64,000 bases of DNA from Saprospiraceae bacterium (GTDB lineage Bacteria; Bacteroidota; Bacteroidia; Chitinophagales; Saprospiraceae), in assembly GCA_027488935.1 (NCBI GenBank), contig JAIYAP010000008.1, positions 1 through 64,000 on the forward strand. Direction: 5' to 3'. A model generated the notes under the pieces. The model had not been told where the DNA came from. It saw only the letters and a program-made list of their open reading frames with translations, and did not search any database. Of the stretch, positions 52,600 through 61,864 are shown piece after piece (the first letter of the stretch is position 1; each line of letters begins with the position of its first letter). The position numbers and the translations under genes were made by a program.

Positions 52600-53142
52600 A
52601 TGCAAACATCCATCCAGATCAACAGCCAGCTTTCCCTCACCGCTTTTCAGCAAGCGGATATTCCCAATATGTTGTTGTACCTCAACGATTTGGAAATATA
52701 CCAAAACACGCTGCATATTCCGTACCCCTACATGCAAGCGGATGCGGAAACCTTCTTGGAAAAAACGCGCAACAATTTGCTAAAAAACGGGGCGCTCACC
52801 AATTGGGTTATCCGACATGAAACCCATGGACTGATCGGTGCCATTGGCGCGATGGCGAAACAAGAGATGGATGGCCATTTGGATGAAATCGGCTACTGGC
52901 TGGCTGCGCCTTTTCGCAACCAGGGCATTATAACAGCCGCCGTGCAAAAACTTACCGATCAAATGTTCGAAACCCGACCTTTGGTACGCATCGAAGCGCA
53001 TGTTTTTTCCCACAACCCTGCCTCTGCGCGGGTGCTGGAAAAGGCAGGCTTTCAAAAAGAAGGCTATTTGCGCAAGTTTCACCGCAAAAAAGGCCTGGAT
53101 ATCGACTCCCTCTTGTATGCGCGTATACGCACGGATGGGTAA
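52600..53142 (+). CDS. GNAT-family N-acetyltransferase, RimJ/RimL type
   Basis: A protein of 180 residues. The GNAT core is visible: LTAFQQADIPNMLLYLNDLE at the start, WVIRHETHGLIGAIGAMA (beta 2-3), EIGYWLAAPFRNQGIITAAV (acetyl-CoA site, motif A), and RIEAHVFSHNPASARVLEKAG then KEGYLRKFH (motif B). The ending GLDIDSLLYARI is the RimJ/RimL type. These transfer an acetyl group to an N-terminus of a ribosomal protein or to a small amine; the target is unknown. I start at 52600; the upstream stretch is repeat-like. It is convergent with the next gene, 8 bases apart. Confidence 0.88.
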   Translation: MQTSIQINSQLSLTAFQQADIPNMLLYLNDLEIYQNTLHIPYPYMQADAETFLEKTRNNLLKNGALTNWVIRHETHGLIGAIGAMAKQEMDGHLDEIGYWLAAPFRNQGIITAAVQKLTDQMFETRPLVRIEAHVFSHNPASARVLEKAGFQKEGYLRKFHRKKGLDIDSLLYARIRTDG

Positions 53143-53150
53143 ACAGACGT

Positions 53151-53702
53151 TTATTTCATCAAGACCGATTTGGTCAAGTATCCTTGCTGGGCCCGTTGCG
53201 CGCCGATCAAATCATAAAAAGCCGGGTCATCGGGTGTGGTGGCGCCCAATCCATCTACATAACGGTTGAACATGCAAAATGCCGCTGAAATCAGCACGGT
53301 GTCGTGTATTTCGAGGTCGCTTGCACCCAAATTACGCGCCGCGGCAATATCTGCTTCCGAAACGGCTTTGCCACTTTGCTGTACTTTGCCCGCAATATGC
53401 AACAGTGCCTTCATTTTGTCGCTGATATCCGCATTCTGGTAATCCTCCCAAACGGCGTGCACCAAGGCGTAATCGTTGCCCGGCAAATGGGCCGCAATGG
53501 CGCCATGCGAGGTCATACAAAACGTGCATTGGTTGAGGCTGGATACAAAACTGGCAATCAATTCGCGCTCACCGCGTGTAAGCGGCGATGCTTCTACTAA
53601 AAGCGCCTGGGCAAGCGCATTTAAGGCCTGGGCAGCATCGGGACGAAAATTCATCAATCCGCGAATACCCGGTATGTTGTCAGGTGTTTGGATATGTGGC
53701 AT
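53151..53702 (-). CDS. Carboxymuconolactone decarboxylase-family, peroxidase-like protein
   Basis: A protein of 183 residues with the AhpD/CMD fold. Glu47 in ERELIA, Cys59, Cys62 and His66 (QCTFCMTSH) form the redox-active CxxC-x3-H motif, as in peroxidase-related members. It is probably a cytoplasmic, thiol-based peroxide or oxidant-removing enzyme working with a reductase; that is the family role. It lies 3 bases downstream of a paralogue on the same strand, with which it shares the layout (MPHI start, NRYVDGL near the end), so both come from a tandem duplication and likely form one transcript. Confidence 0.85.
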   Translation of the reverse strand: MPHIQTPDNIPGIRGLMNFRPDAAQALNALAQALLVEASPLTRGERELIASFVSSLNQCTFCMTSHGAIAAHLPGNDYALVHAVWEDYQNADISDKMKALLHIAGKVQQSGKAVSEADIAAARNLGASDLEIHDTVLISAAFCMFNRYVDGLGATTPDDPAFYDLIGAQRAQQGYLTKSVLMK

Positions 53703-53705
53703 GGT

Positions 53706-54281
53706 TTAGTCTTTAGATTCGTACGTAAGTGTTTGATAACCATTGCTGGGCGCGGCATATCCACGGGTGGTAATACGCTTGCCCAAAGCTTCGTAATAGT
53801 TCGGATCGCTCGGCGTTGCAGCCGCCAATCCATCTACATACCGGTTGTACATACAAAACAGGGCGGCAATTAGTACGGTATCGTGTATTTCCAGATCTGT
53901 AGCACCAGCAGCGCGGGCAGTATCTGCGTCCGAAAGCTGTACGGACTGCCCACTTTGCTGCACTTTGGCGGCAATACGTAGGAGCGCGCGCATTTTATTG
54001 CTCAACGGCGCGGTTGCCAACGATTGTTTCAAGGCTTCAATTTGTTCCAAATTCCCTTCCGGTAACAAACACGTGGCGGATGCGTGCGCAGCCGTGCAAA
54101 AAGTACAATTGTTTAAATAGGAAACATAGGTGGCGATCAATTCCCGCTCCGATTCCAATAAAGACGACGGACCGCGCAACAACAACTGGGTCAGGTCGCA
54201 AATCGGACCGGCGGTTGCGCTTCGGTAATCCAGCAAACTGGTGATGCCAAACAAATCACTGCGCAATTCAATATGAGGCAT
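53706..54281 (-). CDS. Carboxymuconolactone decarboxylase-family, peroxidase-like protein (paralogue)
   Basis: A protein of 191 residues, a paralogue of the downstream gene. The redox site is kept: Glu47 in ERELIA and Cys59, Cys62, His66 (NCTFCTAAH). Both begin MPHI, and LGASDLEIHDTVLI in one matches GATDLEIHDTVLI in the other, so the fold is shared. The paralogues differ mostly in the first 40 residues and the tail. As the promoter-proximal gene of the pair, it may be made first and more strongly. Possibly the two form a heterodimer; that is untested. Confidence 0.85.
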   Translation of the reverse strand: MPHIELRSDLFGITSLLDYRSATAGPICDLTQLLLRGPSSLLESERELIATYVSYLNNCTFCTAAHASATCLLPEGNLEQIEALKQSLATAPLSNKMRALLRIAAKVQQSGQSVQLSDADTARAAGATDLEIHDTVLIAALFCMYNRYVDGLAAATPSDPNYYEALGKRITTRGYAAPSNGYQTLTYESKD

Positions 54282-54297
54282 AAGAAAATCGTTTTAA

Positions 54298-54370
54298 ACC
54301 CAGATTTAAATGGATTTGAAGGATGGATAAAAATATTGATTTTCAATGGATTAGAAGCCAGCTGTTTTCA
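54298..54370 (+). repeat. Dispersed ~75-bp intergenic repeat, copy B
   Basis: It matches the reverse complement of 41280-41356, so the two are in opposite orientation 13 kb apart. It lies in the 123-base gap between the CMD-like pair and the MFS gene. Confidence 0.8.
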
Positions 54371-54404
54371 TAACCAATTTTCGTTGACTATAAAAACTTG
54401 CCTG

Positions 54405-55604
54405 TTACTTTGTTTTTTGAACAAAAAATAAGGCCACCATACCCAACAAATAAACACTGGAAAAGGCAAAAATAGCGTGGCCATAACCGCCAAACCAAAC
54501 GACAAAAGCCCCTACAAAAAACACAGAAATCGCCGTAAAAATCCTGCCGCCATGAAAACTCAATCCGGTTGCGGTGGATCGAACGGCCACCGGAAATAAC
54601 TCAGGGATGTAATTATGTAATACTCCCTGGCTCACCCCAAACGTAAGGCCCAACAAGGTAATGCCCACCGGAACCTGCCAATTGTAGGTAATATTTACCT
54701 CAAATAACCAATAAGACAGGATAAAACAGATCAAAAAACAAACTTGCTGCACTTGTTTTGCCCCAAACCAATTGGATAATACACCCGAAAATACACCGCC
54801 TACTACCCCACCCATCCCTAAAAACATAACCGATTGCCCGCGTTGTACCTGACCAGCGCCTGATTCGGGACCGATCAATTGTTGTACCCACGTAGGCAAC
54901 CAGGCAAAAGAGGCCCATATACCAATCAACATGGCTCCATAGATGAGGATACCTGAAATCACTTCTTTTCTGTATGGACCGAGTGCAACGGGATCTTTTT
55001 TCGTGTGTACTTCCGACCATTCCCGGGATTCCTGCACCCACCAGCGCACCGGAATCACGATGAGCGCGGTGGCCGCACCCAACCACAAACCCATGCGCCA
55101 ACTGCTTACATTGGCCGTAATCAGACCCGAACCAATGATGCCTGCCGGGTAAGCGACCGATAAAATGCCCAAGGCGATCGCGCGCGTACGCAAGGGCCAG
55201 GCTTCGGCGATCATCACGGCTGTAATCACCAGCGTGGAACCGACACCCATGCCTACAATCAGGCGCGAAAACGCCAACATTTCCCAACTCCCTGATAATG
55301 CACCTAACGCAGAACCAGCACTAAAACACAATAAAGATAGGGATAAAACGGTGCGGCGACCGATCCGATCCGACAAGTAGCCCATCGAAATACCGCCAAT
55401 ACTGCCACCAATCAGCATAAAAAAGCTGATAAATGCGCCCACTTTGCCTTTCAGGGATTCATCTGCGGCAAGTCCCGCAAGATCGTGTACCATATCGGGT
55501 AAATAAGGGGCGGCCAGCACGGAATTCATGGCGCCAAAGGTCATGCTCAAAAAACAAAGCACAAAGAGTAGGTATAAATACCGATTTTCAGATTGTGTCA
55601 TCAA
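54405..55604 (-). CDS. MFS transporter
   Basis: A protein of 399 residues with 12 membrane helices. After helix 2 the loop GYLSDRIGRRTVLSL is the MFS signature. Helix 4 has LIVGMGVGSTLVITAVMIAEAWP and helix 5 has ILSVAYPAGIIGSGL. The central loop VQESREWSEVHTKKDP recalls metabolite:proton symporters. The substrate is unclear; small organic acids or aromatic acids are typical. The ATG is adjacent to the stop of the DUF3179 gene, so they form an operon in which this gene is second. Confidence 0.88.
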   Translation of the reverse strand: MMTQSENRYLYLLFVLCFLSMTFGAMNSVLAAPYLPDMVHDLAGLAADESLKGKVGAFISFFMLIGGSIGGISMGYLSDRIGRRTVLSLSLLCFSAGSALGALSGSWEMLAFSRLIVGMGVGSTLVITAVMIAEAWPLRTRAIALGILSVAYPAGIIGSGLITANVSSWRMGLWLGAATALIVIPVRWWVQESREWSEVHTKKDPVALGPYRKEVISGILIYGAMLIGIWASFAWLPTWVQQLIGPESGAGQVQRGQSVMFLGMGGVVGGVFSGVLSNWFGAKQVQQVCFLICFILSYWLFEVNITYNWQVPVGITLLGLTFGVSQGVLHNYIPELFPVAVRSTATGLSFHGGRIFTAISVFFVGAFVVWFGGYGHAIFAFSSVYLLGMVALFFVQKTK

Positions 55605-56747
55605 CTAATATTGCGTAGTGTTTGAATGAAAACTGCGCCAACTGTGCCAGAATTCCTGATATGCTTGTACTGGTTTTAAGGCGGGAGTTTGCGGGGTAAT
55701 GGGTGCTCCAGACAAATGCCAGAAAAGATTACCTCCAACAATAGTATCGTTTTGCAGCGCAAACATACCATCTCCAGCGGGGCATTCATATACATAACAG
55801 GATTTTTGATCGGCGCTCATAACCAATAGTAATCGCTGCCCACCCAGGGTATCCAAAATTACCCGATCTTTTTTAATACGATTCCAATCGTAAGCCCTGG
55901 CAATATTGTTTTGCTCAATGCCAACAACCCAGGCTTTGTCTTTCCATGAAATGGTATCCGTACCAGTAAGTTTGCCGCGGCCTAAACCAACATCATAGGT
56001 ATCCAAATCGGCATAATCGGCTTTGAAAAGGGTATCTGCTTGCATGATTAAGCTGCCCGGGTGCATGCCAAGCCATTGTTGCAGGGTGGTTTGAGTCGTA
56101 AATATTTCTGGCAAAACCTTCCCTTTCAAGGGGCCCGCCACGGCTTCCCCGGTACCTTGTCGCCACCAACTGCGCGTGTCTGCGTCTTCAAACATTGCAT
56201 TAAAATGATCCATGCCCACCAAACGGAATTGCGCGGGTTTACCGTCGATTTCCGGCGCATAAACCCTGCCAGTGCGGCAAACGGTACAATAAGTCACCAT
56301 CACCTGTTTTCCACCCACCGTATCCAGCACTTGATGGTGGTACCCTAAATATTGAATGGGATAAGCCTTGGTCGCGCCATTTATTTCGAGGCCCAATACC
56401 AATTTGTCTAATGCAACCTTGTTCTCATCGGTAGCGGCGAGGCGCAGGGTGCGTGGCTGATAAAACATTTTATCAGCGCTCATCACAAAATTGAACTGGT
56501 AGGCGATGAATCCTGTTGCAGCCAAACAGGCAAGGGTGATCCATTTGGAAGCACGCCAGGCAGGAAAAAGACCAATTAAAGTACACAAACCAAAGGCGAT
56601 TCGAAAAACCCAGCGGTTGGTGTATAGGAAATAGGCAATGGGTAGCGTGTCCATCCGCTGACTACCCGGCAAGGGCATGATGAAATAAACATTGGCGATT
56701 TCAAATAAACCCAAAAGAATTACACCAAAATAAAAGAAAACCTTCAT
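55605..56747 (-). CDS. DUF3179-family membrane protein
   Basis: A protein of 380 residues with three N-terminal membrane helices (about 2-22, 45-65, 72-90) and a DUF3179 domain after about 110. The signature is VMVTYCTVCRTGRVYAPEIDGKPAQFRLVG, with a CxxC-like pair (Cys in TYCTVC), then DHFNAMFEDADTRSWWRQ and GKVLPE. DUF3179 has no known role. Its domain probably faces the periplasm. It precedes the MFS gene with no gap, so a linked transport or extracytoplasmic reaction is possible. Confidence 0.86.
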   Translation of the reverse strand: MKVFFYFGVILLGLFEIANVYFIMPLPGSQRMDTLPIAYFLYTNRWVFRIAFGLCTLIGLFPAWRASKWITLACLAATGFIAYQFNFVMSADKMFYQPRTLRLAATDENKVALDKLVLGLEINGATKAYPIQYLGYHHQVLDTVGGKQVMVTYCTVCRTGRVYAPEIDGKPAQFRLVGMDHFNAMFEDADTRSWWRQGTGEAVAGPLKGKVLPEIFTTQTTLQQWLGMHPGSLIMQADTLFKADYADLDTYDVGLGRGKLTGTDTISWKDKAWVVGIEQNNIARAYDWNRIKKDRVILDTLGGQRLLLVMSADQKSCYVYECPAGDGMFALQNDTIVGGNLFWHLSGAPITPQTPALKPVQAYQEFWHSWRSFHSNTTQY

Positions 56748-56904
56748 GTAGCAGCGATATTTATGGAAAACGCAAAATAAAATTGGCTAAATGCGCCACA
56801 CTGCAAAGGAAGGTGATTCGGCATTCGATAAAATTAGAATTTGTATAGAATTTTATACCAAGATTAAAGTTGGCTATAATCGAATGGGTTTGTGTAAAAA
56901 ACGA

Positions 56905-56941
56905 GGGCCAGTCATTTCTCCGCTGAAAGAAATGCTGGCCC
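56905..56941 (-). terminator. Rho-independent terminator for the PKD gene
   Basis: On the minus strand, GGGCCAGCATTTCT (56941-56928) pairs with AGAAATGACTGGCCC (56919-56905), with one bulged base, followed by TCGTTTTTT. The gene at 56971-59001 ends 30 bases before it. The rest of the 223-base gap from 56748 shows nothing else. Confidence 0.75.
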
Positions 56942-56970
56942 CTGACAGGTGGATTATTTCGAAAAATGCC

Positions 56971-59001
56971 TTATTCTTTCACAAAACGTACTGTCTGAAC
57001 TTGATCATCGGTGCGCAAAGTGGCCAGGTACAAGCCTGGAACCAATTTACTTACATCGGTTGTAAGCAGGTTGGTGCCATTGACCACCTGATATTCCTGA
57101 CGGTTCATCAACTGACCCGCAATATTCGTAATGCGCAATTCGTAATCACCGGCTTGTTGGGTACTAAATCCAATGCGCAACAAATCTGTGGCAGGGTTCG
57201 GGAATACTTTCAAACCCGCCAAAGCCAAGGGTGTTTTGGTGCTGGTAACCGTGGCCGCCAAACCAAGGGTAGCCGGGGTTGCATTAAAATTCCAGGGACT
57301 TTCGGTATTCAAGGTGTAGGATAATACGCTGCTGCAAGAATCACTGCCAATCTTAAGTGTAACCGTATAAACGCCTGCCTCATTATAGGTATGGAAAGGA
57401 TTTTGCTCGTAGCTGAAACCGCCGTCGCCAAAGTCCCAGACCCAGTTCGTAATCGGATTAGAAGCATAAGAAAGGTCAAAAAACTGGAATCCGTTGCTGC
57501 CTAAACTGTCCGGAAGCGGGATGAAGAGCGCCTGACAATCCCATTCTGGTTCCCAAGGCGCACTGTCGCCAACATACACGTGATAAGCCGTTGTGCTTTC
57601 GCAACCATCCACCGTTTTGATGGTCAAAGTCACCAAATAATCGCCTTCTGCTGCATACGTGTGCGTTGGATTTTGCACATTGCTGGTGGTGCTGTCGCCA
57701 AAATCCCAGGTCCATTCAATGACGCTACCAAATGAATAATCAAAGAAACTCAAAGTAAGTGGATCAAAATTGCCACCATTCGGGTCATTAATGCCCAGGG
57801 AATCACCCCAACCCCAGTATTGATTTACCCCAAACATCGCCTGACAACCATAATAGAACGTATCCACCGGACAATTGTAGGCAAAAACGACCTCACCGGC
57901 ATGCGAAATGCAACTGTCCTGGGTTACAACCGTTAACGTCACATTATAAATACCTTGCTGTGCGTACGTGTGGGTTGGATTGGCCACATTGCTAGTAGTG
58001 CTGTCGCCAAAATCCCAGGTATAACTCAAAATACTGGTTGAATCGCCGTTTGGATTCAATACATTGTAATTGAAAGCAAAGAAATTAAAGGTAGTTGAGT
58101 CCTGTTGCGCGTATTTAATGTAGGAGAAACAATCAGGTTCTGGCACAAAAGCCGTAGAGAAACCCAAATCGGTTGTTGCTACGCAACCATTAGAGCCCGT
58201 AATTTCTAAGGTGATAATGTAATAGCCCTCCGCTGGAAAAGTATGGGCCGGAGTCGCTTCAGTACTGGTTGTACCATCGCTAAAGGTCCATAAATAACTT
58301 ACCGGAGTCTCCGTGCTATCAGCAGCATAATACGTGCTGGAAAATACGAATTCGAGGTCGTCATTGCCCAATTCTACATCAATGTACGTCCAGCAAAAAG
58401 GTAGTTCTTTTACAAAAACAGGTTGTGTAACGGTTGAAATGCACCCGTTTACACCTACAACTGTCAAGGTGACCGGATAAACCCCTTCTGAAGGATACAC
58501 ATGCTGTGGATTCGCCTCTGTACTGGTGGTGCCATCGCCAAAATCCCAGGCATAACTTAGCGGGGTGATACTATCCACTCCGAAGTAATAACTGTTAAAG
58601 TTAAAGTTTAAGCCCGCCGATTGATAGTAGGAAAAGAAGGCATAGCATTCTGGCGCTGCAAAGTTGCAAATTTGAAAATCTGCTGTTGCGACCCCGTTTA
58701 CCGGAACGACTGTTTTTGAATCATAGTCATTGTTCGGATCGTTGCACGCTTTATTCGTTGACACTTTAATGAATACACCAGCATTGGGAGCGTCCGGGAA
58801 GGTAATCGTGTAGTTGCCGTTCTGATCGGTAAAGGCTTCCCCATAGCCCACGTAGTTGGAGTCGACCGCAATCGCATCCACGTACCAGTCGGGAACGACT
58901 GCGCCATTAGATAGTTGAGTAACGGTGCCCGTCACACTAACCTGCGCTTGCATGGCACAAGCAAGCAGCAGGAAAAGCAAGTTAAAAATCAGTTTTTTCA
59001 T
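56971..59001 (-). CDS. Secreted PKD-repeat protein with T9SS sorting domain
   Basis: A protein of 676 residues. It has a signal peptide (LLFLLLACAMQAQ). The first domain is carboxypeptidase-regulatory-like (SVTGTVTQLSNGAVVPDWYV, TDQNGNYTITFPDAPNAGVF, 20-115). Five PKD domains follow, spaced about 90 residues, each with YTWDFGDSTTSNVANPTH-type sequence, then GIYNVTLTV, and each preceded by an aromatic-rich piece. A T9SS domain ends it (LKVFPNPATDLLRIGFS, ITNIAGQLMNRQEY, GLYLATLRTD). Many aromatic and acidic residues suggest calcium or glycan contact. A surface protein; partners unknown. Confidence 0.9.
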   Translation of the reverse strand: MKKLIFNLLFLLLACAMQAQVSVTGTVTQLSNGAVVPDWYVDAIAVDSNYVGYGEAFTDQNGNYTITFPDAPNAGVFIKVSTNKACNDPNNDYDSKTVVPVNGVATADFQICNFAAPECYAFFSYYQSAGLNFNFNSYYFGVDSITPLSYAWDFGDGTTSTEANPQHVYPSEGVYPVTLTVVGVNGCISTVTQPVFVKELPFCWTYIDVELGNDDLEFVFSSTYYAADSTETPVSYLWTFSDGTTSTEATPAHTFPAEGYYIITLEITGSNGCVATTDLGFSTAFVPEPDCFSYIKYAQQDSTTFNFFAFNYNVLNPNGDSTSILSYTWDFGDSTTSNVANPTHTYAQQGIYNVTLTVVTQDSCISHAGEVVFAYNCPVDTFYYGCQAMFGVNQYWGWGDSLGINDPNGGNFDPLTLSFFDYSFGSVIEWTWDFGDSTTSNVQNPTHTYAAEGDYLVTLTIKTVDGCESTTAYHVYVGDSAPWEPEWDCQALFIPLPDSLGSNGFQFFDLSYASNPITNWVWDFGDGGFSYEQNPFHTYNEAGVYTVTLKIGSDSCSSVLSYTLNTESPWNFNATPATLGLAATVTSTKTPLALAGLKVFPNPATDLLRIGFSTQQAGDYELRITNIAGQLMNRQEYQVVNGTNLLTTDVSKLVPGLYLATLRTDDQVQTVRFVKE

Positions 59002-59070
59002 GTTTTTGTGCTCAATTTAAAAGTTGAATGTTGGAATGAATGTACCCGGGTGTTTTTGTTTTTATAGCCT

Positions 59071-60186
59071 TCAGGGTTGTATTTGTATCTTTTGGAAGGA
59101 ACGGCCCTGTTGAGAGCGACTTTCCAGTAAGTATAAGCCAGCAGGTAACTTGGGGAGATGCACTTCTGTCTGATTTGAATTGGGGTGCCAACGTTGCACA
59201 GGTCGGCCAAGCGCATCCCACAAAATAAGGGTTTCGATGGGCGATTCCTGGGATATCCACAGGCGGTCTTTAGCCGGGTTGGGTTGCACTTGCATACGCA
59301 GGTTGGCCTGCGGTTCTTGCTCGGAGGAAAGTGCCGCCGGACTCACATTAATCAATACCGTATCGCCTGCAACCAAGGTTTCATTGCCAAATTTATCCAG
59401 CATTTTAACCGAATCAATGATAATGCTAAATTCATGATAACCGATGATATCGATGATGATGATAAAATCTGCAGAACCAATGACGCCCTGCCCCGAACGC
59501 TGGTTGTGATCGGTGCGCGTCCACGCTACATCTATGCGGTGGTCGTCGATTCTTCGGTACATGTACACCCGATCATTGTCGGGATTGGCCCAGGAAATCG
59601 GCGAAAAATCAAAATTGGCCGTGGCGGTGTTGACAAAGCTCGAATCGAACAACACCGAAAAAGAAAGTCCATACAAATCCTCCACAGGCAAGGCAGCTGT
59701 ACCAAATTCGAGGGGCATGCTAAAAGCCGATCCGGGATTTAAATTGGTCGGTACCGCCGAAGCATTGAAGCGCAAGGATGGATCAATCCCTTCGGTTCCG
59801 CGTGTAAAAACATCTTCCACCACCGGAATATCGGTGCGCCGCTCGCCATAATTGACATACACCGGAAATGCATCATAAAAATAATTAACAATGCCATCTC
59901 CGTTGCAATCGGCATGCGCCATATTGGTACCGTTGGGTAAAATCAACGGCCAGGGATTGGCCAATTGCGGGGTAAAACTTTGCGGGTTGCCATTGCCGGG
60001 ATCGCGCGGTGGCCCAATAAAATTATACCCTAAGCCCAGGTATAAAAAATCGACATTGTTCACCACGCCATTGTTGGTTACATCACCCGGATATACAATC
60101 AGTTGTTGCGCACCAAGGGGTTGGCCCGTTGCACAGAGCAATACACCAATAACAAGCGCTGGAAGAATTCGTATTTTTTTAAACAT
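59071..60186 (-). CDS. Secreted protein with dockerin-like repeats, cohesin-like domain and T9SS sorting domain
   Basis: A protein of 371 residues. It has a signal peptide (VIGVLLCATGQPLGAQ). Two EF-hand-like pieces, GDVTNNGVVNNVDFLYLGLGYN and ADCNGDGIVNYFYDAFPVYVNYG, look like the calcium loops of a dockerin type I pair. A cohesin-like beta domain at about 130-275 follows (LNPGSAFSMPLEFGT, YGLSFSVLFDSSFV, GSADFIIIIDIIG). The T9SS domain begins at about 290 (MQVQPNPAKDRLWISQ, LWDALGRPVQRW, GLYLLESRSQ). Both cohesin-like and dockerin-like parts in one chain could let copies chain together. It is divergent from the next gene. Confidence 0.82.
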   Translation of the reverse strand: MFKKIRILPALVIGVLLCATGQPLGAQQLIVYPGDVTNNGVVNNVDFLYLGLGYNFIGPPRDPGNGNPQSFTPQLANPWPLILPNGTNMAHADCNGDGIVNYFYDAFPVYVNYGERRTDIPVVEDVFTRGTEGIDPSLRFNASAVPTNLNPGSAFSMPLEFGTAALPVEDLYGLSFSVLFDSSFVNTATANFDFSPISWANPDNDRVYMYRRIDDHRIDVAWTRTDHNQRSGQGVIGSADFIIIIDIIGYHEFSIIIDSVKMLDKFGNETLVAGDTVLINVSPAALSSEQEPQANLRMQVQPNPAKDRLWISQESPIETLILWDALGRPVQRWHPNSNQTEVHLPKLPAGLYLLESRSQQGRSFQKIQIQP

Positions 60187-60399
60187 GGTATCAAGCCTTT
60201 GTTTGCTTTACGATACAAAAGTGCGGCGCGGTTGGGCAGCATACAAACACAAAATAATAGATTTATCAAAAACAAATACACCTTCAAAAACAATAAAAAC
60301 TACACAAATAACTAATAATCAATATTTTACTAAATCTTAAATTTTAAAAAAATCAAAAACTATCAATTTTAACCCAGTACAAATCAGCGCATGGAGCCT

Positions 60400-60407
60400 T
60401 ATATTTG
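60400..60407 (+). promoter_or_regulatory. -7 box for the 60439/61865 operon
   Basis: TATATTTG 31 bases upstream of the ATG at 60439. The next gene downstream starts 28 bases after the stop, so both are probably read from here. Confidence 0.5.
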
Positions 60408-60438
60408 TCGGCAATTAGCATGGTAAAAATGAATTGTT

Positions 60439-61836
60439 ATGAAAAAAAGCAAACTGATCGAACTCTTGGGCAGTTTCTCGGGCAGGGAATGGAGCAATTT
60501 TCAGGATTTTGTGGCCTCGCCTTATTTCAATAAAAACCAGGCAGTAACTGCGCTGTGTATGCTATTGCGGGAACAAGCCCCCGCCTTTGAATCGGTAGAA
60601 CGCTCGGTGATTTTTAGCCAACTTTTTCCCGAACAACCCTATCAGGATGCCCTGCTCAACCATACCATGTCCTTTCTGCTCAAACTGGCCGAGCAGTTTA
60701 TCGGACAAGCCCAATACGAGCAACAGACCTTTACCAGTGCACATTACACCCTCAAAGGCTTGTTGGAGCGCGGCTTGGATAAACATTACCACTATTTATA
60801 TGAAAAAACGGCCCGCCAACAAAACGAAGTACCGCTTCGGAATGCCCAATACCACTATGCGCAATATTATTTGAAAAACCTGGAAGCAAACCGCCGCTCT
60901 CAATCGGCCGCCCGGGTTTTTAACGAATCGGTGCAGGAAGCCACCGACCATCTCGACTATTTTTACTTAGCCGAAAAACTGCGCTGCACCTGCTATATGC
61001 TCACCAGCCAGGTCATCATTGCAACGCCGTACAACCTGCAATTGGTGGATGAAGTGTACCGATTTTTACAACAGCACCCCTTGCCAGAAAGCGCGCCCAT
61101 CATCCACGCCTATTTTTACATTTTCCAATTGTTGCGCGACGATCAGGCACATGCCAGCTTTGAAGCACTTAAAAACCTGTTGGACACCCAGGAAAACCGC
61201 TTTTCCAAACAAGAATTGGCCGAATTATACCAATATGCCATCAATTATTGCAATTTCCAGATTCTGAAACTGCGCGAAGGCTTTGTAGAAGAAGCGCTGC
61301 ATTTGTACATCAAAGGGGTCGACTCCGGTATTTTGCTACACAACGGCAAACTTTCCCCCTGGCATTACAAAAACATCATTAAAGCGGCCCTGCGGCTCAA
61401 ACGGTTTGAATGGACCGAACAGTTTATCCTTCAAAACACCTGGCTGCTCGAAGACGCTTACCGCGATGATTCCTACCACTACAACCTCGCCGAACTGTAT
61501 TATTACACCAGTCGCTTTGATGCCGCTATGACATTTTTAAACAAAGTAGATTTTTCCGATATTCATTATAATTTAGGTGCCAAAGTACTTTTAGTGAAAA
61601 TATACTACGAAACCGACGCCAGCGATGCCTTGGAAAGTTTGTTGCACGCTTTTAAAACCTTTCTGCACCGCAACAAAGTAATTTCAGAGGAATTGCGCCG
61701 AACTTATTTGAATTTTATTACTATTGTCGCTCAAATGTTGCGTGCAACGCCCGAGCAATACCCGGCGCTATGCCTTAAAGTTGAACAACAACCACTTTTG
61801 ACCGATAAAAACTGGCTTTTACGCATGCTATCCTGA
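60439..61836 (+). CDS. Conserved all-helical protein, unknown function
   Basis: A protein of 465 residues without signal peptide. It is helical throughout, with a layout like TPR or other helical repeats: ELLGSFSGREWSNFQDFVAS, LLNHTMSFLLKLAEQFI, GLLERGLDKHYHYLYEK, YYYTSRFDAAMTFLNKV. I recognise the kind from Saprospiria genomes but know no function. It begins with MKKSKLIELLG. The secreted lipase-like gene follows after 28 bases, so the two are co-transcribed. Helical-repeat proteins often act as scaffolds. Confidence 0.75.
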   Translation: MKKSKLIELLGSFSGREWSNFQDFVASPYFNKNQAVTALCMLLREQAPAFESVERSVIFSQLFPEQPYQDALLNHTMSFLLKLAEQFIGQAQYEQQTFTSAHYTLKGLLERGLDKHYHYLYEKTARQQNEVPLRNAQYHYAQYYLKNLEANRRSQSAARVFNESVQEATDHLDYFYLAEKLRCTCYMLTSQVIIATPYNLQLVDEVYRFLQQHPLPESAPIIHAYFYIFQLLRDDQAHASFEALKNLLDTQENRFSKQELAELYQYAINYCNFQILKLREGFVEEALHLYIKGVDSGILLHNGKLSPWHYKNIIKAALRLKRFEWTEQFILQNTWLLEDAYRDDSYHYNLAELYYYTSRFDAAMTFLNKVDFSDIHYNLGAKVLLVKIYYETDASDALESLLHAFKTFLHRNKVISEELRRTYLNFITIVAQMLRATPEQYPALCLKVEQQPLLTDKNWLLRMLS

Positions 61837-61864
61837 TATTTTCACTTTTAACACCGTTGCTACG

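Noticed and set aside
52462..52600. Upstream start (52513) for the GNAT gene
   Set aside because: The added residues come from the ctctgtg-type repeat and its hairpin.
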